Part shown: one piece after another, positions 43,188-54,900 of the stretch
Position numbering within the stretch: the first letter of the stretch is position 1
Layout: each line of letters begins with the position of its first letter
Origin: Euphorbia lathyris
Taxonomy: Eukaryota > Streptophyta > Magnoliopsida > Malpighiales > Euphorbiaceae
Assembly (NCBI RefSeq): GCF_963576675.1
Contig: NC_088919.1
Coordinates: 47,514,501-47,578,500 of the forward strand
DNA: 64,000 bases
Reading direction: 5' to 3'
The notes under the pieces: model-generated
Seen by the model: only the letters and a program-made list of their open reading frames with translations
Told to the model about the DNA's origin: nothing
Databases searched by the model: none
Position numbers and translations under genes: made by a program

Positions 43188-44700
43188 GATTTTAAGAGTG
43201 TGTGTTTAAACAAAACCTGAGAGTGAGAAAGAGTAAACGTACGTCATTCATTTGCTTTAAAGTATAACAATCTAAAATTATAGGCCTTTTAATTTATTTC
43301 AGATTGCTCCCACTATTTTGCCAAATTAATAGCCCTCCATATTAATTCGAAGAATTTCACAAATCCTTTAGTGAGCTAGGATCCTAACTCCTGAGATTTC
43401 GCCTTGAGTTTACTCAACAAGCTAGTCTCATTCATTAGGTAGATTCATATGATCAATCACATCTCTAATGTGATTCCTAGGTTATTGGGTTACTAACCAC
43501 ATTAGTAACTAATATGCTATTCATATTAATCCCAACCATCTTGCCCATTAGTTTATGATAACATGAGTTTACTCATCCAATTATCATAATCTAATTTAAG
43601 TATTACCCCATATTCATGAAAGAACGATTTTCGATAATTCAGGTGTTACCATAAGATCCCGAGCTTGAGTTTACTCAACAACCCAAAGGCCCCCAGTACT
43701 GCCGGCTGAATTATAATATTAGGGAGGGGCAACCGATTTTAATAACTTGCTTATTTACTTAACTTTTAATGAGGGATTTTATTTTAGGTCTCATAATCTA
43801 ACTTAGTCTTGATTTGCTTTAGCATACATCAGACACATACATTCACATACATTGGCGTTATGGACATATCATCTAAATTATTCCGTCGAGCCAGAGACGG
43901 AATAAAAGGGCAAACCTAAGGAAATACTAACTATTACATATTTCTCTTTAGGTCCTCCGTCTTCTCCATGGCGCCTTGAAATTACATATTAATTTCTATA
44001 CTACTAAAGAAAACTTCAACTGAATTGAAGGGAATTAGATGAGATGAGAAATTACAATAGATAGTAGATAGGCAGGACTCGCAGGCCCTATTTCAAAAAT
44101 ACCAAAAGACTAAAAGAGGGTCCAAATATGTCCATAACTCCAAACATGCATAGACTCAATTAAATAAATTTAATTGGTTGATTACATAACTATCTTATGT
44201 AATATTTATGTTAACAAATTAACTTTCATCCAATTTTACTTCTAATAGTTTCGTATCATTTTATATTAAACTTTTAGGTTAATATAACTATACAAAACTT
44301 TAATTATGCATGTTCCAATTATTTAGATTTTAATTCATTTAAAATTTTGATTTACAAATTGGTAAAACAAACTTTTAAACAAATTTTCATTCGATAATCA
44401 AGAACAGAAAACTATCAATTTCTGAAATATATATATATATTCAAATATAAAACGATTTTAAACCATTTAAAATCAAGTGGGTATCGGGACGGGCCCGAGA
44501 GTGGGCCGCTGCCGATTGGCAGTGGCCCTTAGGGCGCGCGGGACGCCGCTGCCTTGCGGCAGTGGCGCCCCAGCGCCGCACGCAGCTGCTGCCGCGAGGC
44601 AGCAGCCGCGCGCGACAGCGGCCAGTCGCGCCGCGAGGCGTGACTTGGGCTGCTGTCGCGTTATTATTTTTTTTATATATATAAATATATATATATCAGG
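43188..44700 (-). other. Copia-2 leader, gag-proximal part
   Basis: Non-coding. It continues beyond the LINE insertion at 47933-48246, giving an original leader of about 1.8 kb between primer site and gag, far longer than the 50 nt of the Sirevirus-like element. It is mostly AT-rich except for a 180-bp GC-rich block (44477-44661) containing four hairpins. Small exact repeats (GAGTTTACTCA) occur at 43407, 43565 and 43669. Confidence 0.8.
44505..44645 (-). repeat. Four 22-nt hairpins about 40 bp apart in the copia-2 leader
   Basis: Hairpins at 44505-44526, 44545-44566, 44585-44606 and 44624-44645. Each is a 9-bp stem with a 4-nt loop, separated by 18, 18 and 17 nt. Stem pairs are GCCGCTGCC/GGCAGTGGC (twice), GCTGCTGCC/GGCAGCAGC and AGTCGCGCC/GGCGTGACT. 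Imperfect positions are G-U type. CGCGACAGC (44611-44619) can also pair with GCTGTCGCG (44653-44661) around the fourth hairpin. A structured RNA element in the genomic leader is inferred. Confidence 0.8.
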
Positions 44701-47700
44701 TTTTTTTTTGAATCAAACAGAAAAAGCATTAATGTGCCAAATTTTGACAAAATTGTAACAATGAAACAGAAACAGAACTCGGTAATAAATTAAAAAAAGA
44801 AGGGCAAGTGGATAAACGAGAAGACTGTGCTAACACATGTGCCATCCCATTCGCTTGCCGCCGTATCCATTTGACTGAGTAAGAGTCATTTGATATTAGA
44901 ATCGATCGTATTTGAATAATTCTATCCCCAAATTCAGAATCGTCAACAGAGCTAGAATTTATTGCATCAATCACTTATTTAGCATCGGACTCGAATACCA
45001 CATTCCTTATTCCATCAGCTTCTAACCACTGCATAGCCTGTAATAGAGCTTCAACCTCACATTCTCGTGTTGTTAGAAGTACAACAATCCCGCACACCTT
45101 TCTATTACAAACTGCCCATTTGCATCTCGTACTGCTGCTCCCATCCCTGCACGCCCATCATCGTTAAAACATGCGGCATCAACACAACACGAGAGAAATC
45201 CTTCTGGTGGCGTATGCCACTCCGTGCAAACATCATATGAAATATTTCCTTCTGATGTATTTCCAATCTGTTGTTCTCTCGTACCAGTCTGATTCCTCAA
45301 GGCATTAGCTTCTGTCCAATCTTTCAATACAGTGCAAGCTTGAGTCACTATTTGATCTGTTGTGCGAATCTCATACTGCCAAAGACGAATATTTCTTGCT
45401 TGCCATAAACTCCAGAGGTGCATCAAAAATGTTTTCACAATTTGTTCCGGGGTTGCTCTAATCATATTATGAAACCATGCTGCCAAGTTCTCAGCCACCG
45501 CCGCCTCTGCATTAATTCGTTCAAGAAGTCCCGCCTTCTGCCACACTCTTATAGCTCCTGCACATTCAATAAACAGATGCCATCCATCCTCCCAAGGTTC
45601 ATTACATATAACGCAATTACTACATACATGTAACCCGCGGAATTGCAAATTTACCCGTGTTGGAAGACAATTACGCGCTAATTGCCTGCCAAAGTGTCGG
45701 ACCTTGTGTGGAATTTCAGCATACCACAATTTTTTCCAGGCTCCCTGAACATGAAACCTCTCTCCCGCTTCTAACTTTGTAGCCAGTCGGTAAGCGCTTT
45801 TCACTGTATATCTTCCTGAAGAATGGAATTGCCATATTAACCGATCCTCATTCCTCAAAGTACCAACAGACAGTTTATGAATTTCTGTAATATCTCTATG
45901 CTCGAAAAGTTCCTCCAACAGCTCTTCATCCCAATCCCTGGAATTATGGATAAACAAATCATTTGCTTTCAAATACTCCAACCCTTCCACCATAGGAGTT
46001 CTTATATAGCCATCCTCTTCATCACGCAACCATCTCTCATTCCACACATTTATTGACTGACCGTTTCCAATTTTCCATCTAACTCCTTCTTTAATAATTA
46101 ATTGAGAACTCCAGATACTTCGCCATATAAAACTTGGTGAATGCCCCAATGAGGCCCCCATAAAATCCCCTTTTGGATAATATTTAGCTTTGAAAACTTT
46201 ACTAACAAGCGAAGATGGATTGGTAAATAATCGCCATCCCTGTTTTCCCAACATAGCAAGATTAAAGGCCGTGAAATTTCGGAAACTCAATCCTCCCATC
46301 AATTTTGGAGCACATAATTTGTCCCAAGCCATCCAATTCATTCCTCTCTCACCTGATTTTTTATTACCCCACCAAAACGAATTCAACATTCGTTGTAATT
46401 CCTCAGCCGTCGATATAGGGAGCAGGAAAACACTCATGAAATAGATTGGGATAGCTTGCCCAACCGCTCGAATAAGTGTAGCTTTGCCAGCTTTTGATAT
46501 TCCTTTCCCTCTCCATCGTTGTAGCCGCTGCCATAACCTGTCTCTGAAATGTGCAAATATTGCTCTTTTCGTTCTACCCACCAAAGATGGAAGACCCAGA
46601 TATCTTCCTGTATTCAACGGACTAGTAATACCCAAAATGCTAGAAATTGCCATAGCCAGATCATTTGCCACATTCCTACTGAACATGATTCCAGATTTTT
46701 GATAATTTATAGCTTGCCCTGAAGCTAACTCATATGTTCTGAGTACTTTCTTTAACATTCTAATTTCAGATATGGTAGCCTGGCAAAATAAAAATGCATC
46801 ATCAGCAAAGAGCAAATGTGAAATTGCAGGCGCCCCTCTCTTAACTCGGCATCCATGCAGTAACCCCCTATTCTCAGCTGCCACCAATAATGACGTTAAC
46901 CCTTCCACACAAAGCAGAAATAAGTACGGTGATAGTGGATCACCTTGGCGAAGTCCTCTTTTTGGGCAAACAGGACCAACTAACTGATCATTTATTCTCA
47001 CCATATATTGTACAGAAGATACACAATGCATAATCAAATTAACCCATTTATCAGCAAAATCTAACTTCAGCATTACCTCTCTTAGATAATTCCAATCCAC
47101 CCTATCATATGCTTTACTCATATCAACTTTTATTGCCACATTTCCTTCCTTTTTAGCAACATTACTATTAATGCTATGAATAAGTTCAAATGCTATCAAA
47201 ACGTTGTCATGAATAGACCTCCCTTTAATAAAAGCAGATTGATTTTCAGAGATAATCCCAGGTAAAATCATTTTCAATCTATTCGCTAAGACTTTGGAAA
47301 AAATTCTGATTATGACATTACACAGTGCTATTGGACGAAGTTCAGTCATAATAACAGGATTCTCACACTTTGGAATAAGAGTAATGATAGTATTGTTAAG
47401 CTCAGAGGGGAACATACCTTGATCAAACCATGTTGACCCAGCATTGAAGATATCATCCCCAATTATGTTCCAGAATTTTTGATAAAATCCTGGATTAAAT
47501 CCATCAGGTCCTGGAGCCTTATCAAGATGCATATCAAATAGTGCTCTCTTGAATTCCTGTTTTGTAAGTGATCGCAATAATTGCTCATTATCCCGATCAG
47601 TGATACGTGGCTGCATTAAATCTACCACTTCACCCCATTCGCTATTACTTTCAGAGAAAACTGATTCAAAATATTGTATTGCAATATGCCCCATCTCATC

Positions 47701-47920
47701 TTTATCATCAATCCATTCTCCTACATTATTCCTAAGACCTGTTAAACTGTTCTGGTTCTGCCTTCCATTGGCAAAAGAGTGGTAAAAGCGAGTATTCAAA
47801 TCTCCCTCCTGATGCCATAAGACTTTTGCTCTCTGTTTCCAGTGGTCTTCCTCTTGAACTAGAAGTCTCACATACTCAGCTCGGATCAACTCATACTCAT
47901 CACTATTAATCAGACCCCCC
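44701..47920 (-). mobile_element. 5'-truncated L1-type LINE inside the copia-2 leader
   Basis: A poly(T) run at 44701-44709 (minus-strand poly(A) end), and a TSD ATATATATCAGG at 44689-44700 and 47921-47932. It retains ORF2 from just before the reverse transcriptase to the end and lacks endonuclease and ORF1. The same insertion with the same flank recurs at 62902, so it predates the duplication. Confidence 0.95.
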
Positions 47921-47922
47921 AT
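44740..47922 (-). pseudogene. LINE ORF2: reverse transcriptase, zf-RVT, RNase H
   Basis: A 949-codon open frame (47922-45073); its first Met lies in the target duplication, so it is not the native start. RT motifs are KAPGPDGFNPGFYQKFW, RPIALCNVIIRIFSKVLANR, GLRQGDPLSPYLFLLCVE and HLLFADDAFLFC with both Asp present. The zf-RVT region has CSNCVICNEPWEDGWHLFIEC. RNase H begins CVDAACFNDDGRAGMGAAVRDANG, then a 1-nt deletion near 45075 shifts the frame; the remainder (45072-44740) still reads ECEVEALLQAM, VFESDAK and a stop at 44977. The copy at 62931-63503 lacks this frameshift. Confidence 0.95.
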
Positions 47923-47932
47923 ATATATCAGG

Positions 47933-48258
47933 TTTTTAAAACGGTTTTAAAAACGATTTTCAGAAATAGGAAAAACTACAATAGGTTTCCGTTTTATCTT
48001 TAGTATTAATAAAACTGATTTTATTAACCTAACTATAAAACTAATAGATTTTGTTATAATGATTATCAACCGAAATAATTAGGAACATACACATAATCAA
48101 TTTTAATTAACAATTAATTAAAACTTATTTATCCTTAGGATTAATTAATCAAAACTATTTGTTAATTAATCCTAACCATAAATATTTATTCAATCCTATT
48201 GAAAAACTTCTAAATTTTCATATATGAAATAACGGATTTAACGATGGCTCTGATACCA
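47933..48258 (-). promoter_or_regulatory. Copia-2 leader start and primer-binding site
   Basis: GCTCTGATACCA at 48247-48258 is the minus-strand primer site TGGTATCAGAGC (initiator tRNA-Met), 1-2 nt from the LTR at 48260. The rest is the AT-rich beginning of the leader. Confidence 0.9.
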
Positions 48259-48259
48259 C

Positions 48260-48712
48260 TAAAGGAAATTAAGGCTAAGGTATAGCAGCGGAAATATAAA
48301 ATTTTAGCCTACTTCCTTTTAACCATAAGATCCGTTAATCGTTATTTCATATAAAGAGGGATAAGAAGGAATACCTTTTGAAGAACAATCTACCGTTGTT
48401 AAAGAAGCGCCCACAATTCTTCTCCCAGTTCCCAAGCACGAAGTATAACACGGTGAGGTTAAGTTAGAATCAACCCTTATGAGATGCAACTAAAATAGAT
48501 TGCCTCTAATTAACCAACACAAGATCAAAGAGAAAAGGAGATGAATGAAAATTAATCAATCGACGGAAGCCGTATGAATTCTTGTCCACGAACTAGGGGA
48601 TGCGAATTCACTTTCTCTCTCTAATTGTATGTTTCGAAAATCACAATAAGGGGAGGGATTAGGCTTAGTCGAAATTCATGTATTAGGGGGGTATATATAA
48701 TAACTTGTATCT
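48260..48712 (-). repeat. Remaining 3' portion of the copia-2 5' LTR
   Basis: About 450 bp matching 37392-37845. It ends at TATCT (48708-48712), where the Ogre-like element inserted. The other roughly 1.4 kb of this LTR does not appear in the window. Confidence 0.92.
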
Positions 48713-50559
48713 TGTAGATACCCATTTTTGTCCGGGACATTTTTATGCTTTAACTGACAATGTTTGAAATTTCAATAAATTTATGTATTATATCAGAAAT
48801 AAAGCATTTCATTCTTACATATGGTTTATTCGAGAAATGAGGCTTTTGTACACCAATTTGTTATATCTTAATACAATTACCAAGTCACATTCAAGATATA
48901 ATTCTTTGGAACAAAAGTATCTTCCATCTTGCTATAAATTATATGTGAGATGTAATGTGTTGTTTGTGAATATAATTTTGAAATTGTTATATTTCAAATT
49001 ATGATTATTAGTTAAACCCAATTTTTTGTTTAATAGTTAAGTTAATGTCGTGAATTTAACTCTTTCATTTTATAATGTTCAAGAAATAGATATGGTTTTA
49101 GATATGATTTTTGTTAGGAGATTGTCTATTAAAGATAATTTTTACATAAAATCATATTTAAAACATAGTTTATTTTTGGAACCAGTTAATGATGAATGGA
49201 TTAATATTCAAAAAATAAATTCTAATTATAAAAAAAATAATAAAACAAAAAATAAAATAAAATATTTTTATTAAGAAATAAAAATTAGTATTAACAAAAA
49301 CTAATTCATTTACATCATTTGTTTTGCAGCTAAATATTTTCTCTCAATTAAGCTTCAAAGGAAAGAATTCAAAATTCAGAATTCAACTCTCCATACAAAT
49401 TCAAAAATGGACAGCACCATGGGTTTTTTTATCCAAGGAAAAACCCCATTTTCAAGGCAAGAAAGACAAAAACAAGAGGAGCCACTTTCAAGACCAAAGA
49501 GACAAAAAACTCTTATTGGAAAGCAATATACCCTATTTTCAAGACAAAAGATGCAACTACCCATGCTTAAATGAAGCTATAAAGGGGGGTTGATGCTCAT
49601 TTGGAAGGGGAGGCCAATTTGGAGAGAAGATTTTGGGCCGAATTTATTTAGAAAGGGAGAAGGCCAAATTTTTAGAGAGTTTTAGGAGGCTAGTTTTTAG
49701 AGAGTTTGATCAAAATTTAGAGAACATATTTTAGACAGAAATTGGGAGAAGATTTATGCAATAGTTGAATTCTAAAAGAATCTCTCAAGTCTTGTACTCT
49801 CCACATATTGAATACAAATTCATCTTTCTCAACTTGTTCTTCAAAGCTTTTGACTAAGGATTTTTATTCCTGACTTATAGAAACAGTGATTAAAAGCACA
49901 CATTATACATTTTGCTTTTAACATGATCTGATTCTGTAAGTTTTAAACAAAAGTCTATTAGACCTCAGCTCATTTAAATACTTATCTATTTATTATATTT
50001 TTAATTTCTGATCTATATACTATACTAACATTATTATGTACTTTCAATTTATGCTAACCATCTATTATTTGTATTTGTGCTAACCATTCAATATTTCTTG
50101 TTAACTTATTAACATTATACGAATTTGTATTTATATATTGTTCTTATATCTCACCCATCTATTTTTATTTTTTCTTCCTCAAGACCTTTTTACCATCTTT
50201 TGTACAGATTACACAAAGGATAAAAATAAAAACAAAAATAAAAATAAATTAATAACACTAATCTAATCTAATTAATATATATATATATATATATATATGA
50301 GCTTTTCCATTTTTGCCCCCTCTTAGAAATCGGCAGCACCGGTCACGGGAAACCGTCTTCCGTCAAACAGATCTAAACCAAAATCACTAAAACGTATTTC
50401 TCTCCTTATACCTTTGTAATCCTCATCGGAGTTTGAACGATTCGTTTGTTCACGCTTCCGGTCACTGGAGTATCAAATCTGAATACAAAAAAAAAACGAA
50501 TAAAGTTTCTATTAAAAAAACGAAGATCGTGAAACTGATACTTGAAGAAATAAAGAAAA

Positions 50560-50990
50560 CGAACTAACCTTAATGCCGGTGGGCGGACCTCCAGGATGAA
50601 CGATGCAGCCGCGACGAAGACGCGGTCTGCTTGGGCGAAGCGGAGCAAACGATGACGAACAACGGACTCGACTGCAATTCAGACAGCAACAAACGGCAAG
50701 TCGTGACGAGTCGTAGGCAGCGACAACTCGACTAAGGCGGCGAACGGTAGTCAGTCGTATGGCTGCTGCTCCTCTCTTTCACGGAACCAAAGACGGAGAG
50801 AAGGCTAGCGAAAGCTGAGGCAGGCTGAAAACATAAGACGGTTACCCGTGCTAGGTGAATAGATGAAGACTGACGGAGGTCCACGACGCCGGCTGTGGCA
50901 GTGTAGTGGCCGGTCATGGCTGCTATGTTTCGGAAAATGAGAGCAGAAGAAGAAGGTGTACAGTGGAGGCTAGGGTTTTCTAATTTAAGT
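50560..50990 (-). other. Antisense gene-like segment inside the LTR
   Basis: On the minus strand this block reads like a plant gene start: AAACCCTAG (51-kb side, near 50970), a CT-rich leader, ATG at 50917 with an open frame of 61 codons, then a second open stretch from about 50648 and a donor-like AAGGTTAGT near 50568. It is repeated in the 3' LTR (59490-59915) with the same ATG and small differences. No protein homology is recognised; it may be a captured host exon or chance. Confidence 0.35.
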
Positions 50991-51325
50991 TATGGAGAAA
51001 AAGTTTAATTTATATCCTAAATTAAGGGTAGGGCTAATAATAGTCATCTGATCAAACTTAATCAGATGGCTGATATTAATCCTGAAATTGGAAGTGGGCT
51101 TTCTTTCTTTAAAATGAAATTGGTTTCTTAGAGTCAAATTTCAGCCATCCATTTTAATTACCCAATTCTAATTTGTAAATAATTTGGTTAGATTCAATTA
51201 ATAATTCTTATTAGCTTAACCTAGTTGAATTAAAAACACTTACATTAATTAGCTAGTTATTTCTATATTTTTTTTTTGTAATGTAATCATTATGTACTAA
51301 TTTATCTTTTTTTAAACATTATTTT

Positions 51326-51507
51326 GATCGCTGAATAGTGATCTATGTCTCGATCACTGGATAGTGATTCATATCCCAACCAATGGATAGTAACCCGTAT
51401 AAACAAATGATAAATAATCGATAAATCGTATATTATTTATGTTTAATATTCGATCACTGCATAGTGATCACATGATGAACCTATCACCCGATCATTGAAT
51501 AGTGATC
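51326..51507 (+). repeat. Array of GATCACTGNATAGTGATC palindromes in the LTR
   Basis: 18-bp units at 51326-51343, 51352-51369, 51452-51469 and 51490-51507, with a degenerate one near 51380-51393. Seven-bp arms (GATCACT/AGTGATC and variants) flank a GNAT loop. The 3' LTR keeps the first two (60247-60264, 60273-60290) before truncation. Confidence 0.85.
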
Positions 51508-51903
51508 CCAATAAACATACGACAAAAACCTTGCGAGCGTTATCAATAGCTTGAATATGTACAATTAATGACCCTTCAAAGCAATCCTAAACACAAGCAC
51601 ATAGAAATATAACAGTACCGATTTATCGGGCGGGGTAGGGTGAGATTACGTCTCTTCCCTACACGTAATCGGAAACCGAGCTTAGAATCATCGCAGACCA
51701 ATACCTTATCCGAACTTTACCCGAATGGGTTGATTCGGAATCAAATCGGTGTCCAATCAGACCGTCAAACTGATTGGTGGCGACTCGAAAATTCATTGGA
51801 CCAGTCTCCTTAGAAGGACTATCCAGCATCGTTGATAAACCAGTAGAGCGGGAGCCGTATCGAATATTTAAAGTTCACGAACCGCGGGCACGGGCGCGAC
51901 AAC

Positions 51904-51921
51904 TGGCGACTCTGCTGGGCA
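51904..51921 (+). promoter_or_regulatory. Primer-binding site, tRNA-Arg type
   Basis: TGGCGACTCTGCTGGGCA, 2 nt after the LTR. It is complementary to the 3' end of a plant tRNA-Arg apart from about two positions, as known for Ogre-type elements. Confidence 0.8.
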
Positions 51922-54900
51922 CTTGATTTCCTGGCTGTGTATGTATTTCTATATGCTTGTACTATGTGTTCACTATTATATATGTTATTGCTTTGATTAA
52001 ATGTTATTTTATGGACATATCATTCAAGCCACACTATCACACTCGCACTCAAAGATCATGTATATGATCTTACCCTTTTCTAGGATCTAGGACGAGGCAA
52101 AGTACGGACTGTCCTCTCGGGAACGCCGAGGTTGGGGTCCTGAAACGACTCAACTCAAATTGGACTTCCCTATTCAGCAATGATGGGGTTAAGGATTTGT
52201 GACCCGAACCACGACTTTTGTACCTTTAGAAATAGATCCAAGAGCTACCCAATAGAAGCTAGCCCTTTTGTGCAGTTTAACCCTATAAAATTTACATCAT
52301 AATATAAAACTTGCTTGGTGTGATTTGATTTACATATCTATATATGTTTATACCTAATTGTTTGTACTTGCGTCATTGTCCAAAATAACCTTATTCTCCC
52401 ATGAAAAATTATGAAAATAATAACGGTCTTATCCTTAAGATGTCTAGGATATTAAAGAATACCTATTTGATTGAAGACATTATTTTAAGTATAAAATAAA
52501 TCACTTTTCAGATGCCAAAAGTGATTCATTTTTGTCCAAAGATATTCTGAGAAATGGAATGGACCTTTTAAGGATAATTCAGTTGTTATAATCATAATTT
52601 AAATGGGGAGATTTTGTCATTTATTCGTGACTAAAAAATAAAAATAAAAATAAAAAGCTTTAAAATGGAATATGATTTCTTGGCACTAATGCTTTGTTTT
52701 CTCTCTTCTACCCATTATCGAATAAATATATAAATATGGATTCGATACTTTCTCATGGCATCTTCTTCAAGCATAATAGAAATCTTGGATAAAAAAACAA
52801 CAATGAAAAGTTGGTCTCGACAAAATAAGTATCAAAATAGATTGATCAACTCATCAAGGGATAATATAATACGATGAATATGCTTGAAGAAAGAGATAAT
52901 TATCGAATATTTATATTTATATTTTATTCTGATACTATGTACGAAGAGTGTCTAAAAAAGCATTTCTTGCCTAATGAGATTATATTTTGATAGCATCACA
53001 TTACATCGTTACATACGTTGTATCATGTCGTCAACTCGTGTGTCCAATATATGTTTTCATCATACATCTCGCAGCATGATGTATTCTCGTGCGCTCCATG
53101 CCACGAGATACGTCTTCTCATTTCATACCATCTTCCATGTTAAACATTCTTGTCACGTTTCATATCATTTTGTCAATGTACGTCTAGGCTACATGACATC
53201 ACATATCGTGATTTGTATCACCACACATATATGAACACCCACGTGTCAATCATTCATATCATGAATAAAATCATTCAACATTATCATGATTTCTTTGAGT
53301 TCGTACATCACTGTAGTTGTGCGGTCTCCTTTTCACATGTAATGTCATTCATTATCATGCATAAGCTTTTATAATGATTTTATCATAACCATAACTTTAT
53401 CATACATAACATGGTCATATGGGGCCTAGTTTCATACAACATGCATTTCACGGGTTATATTTCATTCTTCGTTTTAACGAGAACAACATTCTAGGGACCT
53501 TTTTAGGAAAAGAGCTTTCAACACCTCATGCATTTGAATTGTTTTTCTATAAATGAAAAAAACGCGTTTAAAAAATCGTCTGTTTGGCTTGTTCAAAAAA
53601 TAATCCAAAAAAAAGAAAAAAGCAATGAATAGAGATCATGAATAAAAAAAAATAAAAAAGAAAGTCGGGGATCTTACTTTAATGCCTCACGCAAAATTAT
53701 TCAACAGATTACTTCAGAATTATCTGCACGTTCTGAACCTCTACGACCACCTTGTTCGAAGCGGTATAATCCTCAATGTCAAATGCGCATACCATTCACG
53801 AGTCATTCGACATTCAGGAAAGTTTAACTTGGATTGAACAAAGGATGTATCATGGAGCATCATCTTAAATCATGTCGAAGGTTTAAGAAGGGCGCATTCA
53901 TTTCAAATATCATTAGGATCATGATTATTTAATAAAATACATGTTATCATTTTCATTATATTCATACCCCATACTAAATTCTTCCTTTCATTCACCCTCA
54001 AACACATCGTTCACCAATAAGTAATGAAACCATTTCGAAAAGTGATAATATCAAGGTAGGATTTCCATTGACCTTCACGCACTTGAGATGCTTGAGTTGA
54101 GGTTTAAAGAAAAACAAAAAAAAAGAAGAAAAAAAGAAAAAAGAAAAAAGAAAAAAGAAAAAGAAATAGACGTTTGACTCGATCATCAAGGAGATCAATG
54201 AAGACCATGTGATAGATGTCTTGTAATCAATTTGTCATTAACACATTTTCTAGGAAAATTATCTTGATTAAGTCAAAACTTTCAAACTCATTTGATTATT
54301 CCTCGAAGCGAAATATCAGACTGCTCATGATTAAGGAAATGATTCAGGCCTTCTTTGGATCGTACATTCAGCCTTTAACCTACCTTTTTCAATATACTCC
54401 TTTGCTCACCCCTTTGAGCCATAGACATTTTTTTTCACACCATCAATTTCCCCATTTTCCATAAAAAAAAGAAACCAATTGATTGAAGAACGATCAAAAT
54501 TCAATAAAGCGTCAATGTTATTTCAATTTGTCTACAGAACATTTAAAGACATTACAACATATAAACAAAGTCGCTGAAATCTTTTTAAAAAAAAAGCCCG
54601 CTAGGTTGAAAACCCGTAAGGGCGGCCTAGGCAAAAGTTAGGGCAAATAAAAAGGGAAAAAGCCTGCTAGATTGACACTCTCAAAAGGAAATCTAGGCAA
54701 AAGGAAAGGCAAGCAAAAAAACCAATCACATGAAATTGAAAGTCGATTGAGAAAAAAAGAATTGTCCAAGACATTATTTTCCTGTTGGCAAACAAGGAAT
54801 TCTCAAAATCAATTGGTTTACTTGATTCTTCTAAACCCTCTTCCATCATTATAACCTTTACCACTTGAAAACCTAAAAAGACCTTTCGATCCTTAGTCAT

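Larger units (their letters stand above)
37392..48712 (-). mobile_element. Copia-2: Ty1/copia element on the minus strand, 5' LTR cut by another element
   Basis: In element sense (right to left): remaining end of the 5' LTR (48712-48260), primer site, long leader with a LINE insertion, gag, pol, polypurine tract, 3' LTR (39259-37392). It inserted into the integrase region of the gypsy element. The expected TSD (GCGCC at 37387-37391) cannot be checked because the right LTR end is not next to its other half. Broken by a gag-pol frameshift and a stop. Confidence 0.93.
48713..51901 (+). repeat. 5' LTR of the Ogre-like element
   Basis: 3,189 bp, ending CGGGCGCGACA. A TATA box (TATAAAGG, 49578-49585) suggests transcription start near 49610, leaving a very long R-U5. 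An (AT)n run lies at 50276-50299, a GC-richer antisense gene-like block at 50560-50990, and an array of 18-bp palindromes at 51326-51507. Confidence 0.9.

Noticed and set aside
44477..44758. Ala/Arg-rich ORF across the GC-rich hairpin block (also 62678-62995)
   Set aside because: The open frame is a by-product of GC-rich palindromes and runs into the LINE tail.
48783..49274. ORFs of 73 and 74 codons repeated exactly in both Ogre-like LTRs (also 57724-58215)
   Set aside because: Conservation is explained by LTR duplication. Composition is AT-rich with no recognisable domain.
54001..54180. Phe-rich minus-strand ORF
   Set aside because: Produced by the A-rich run near 54110-54170.
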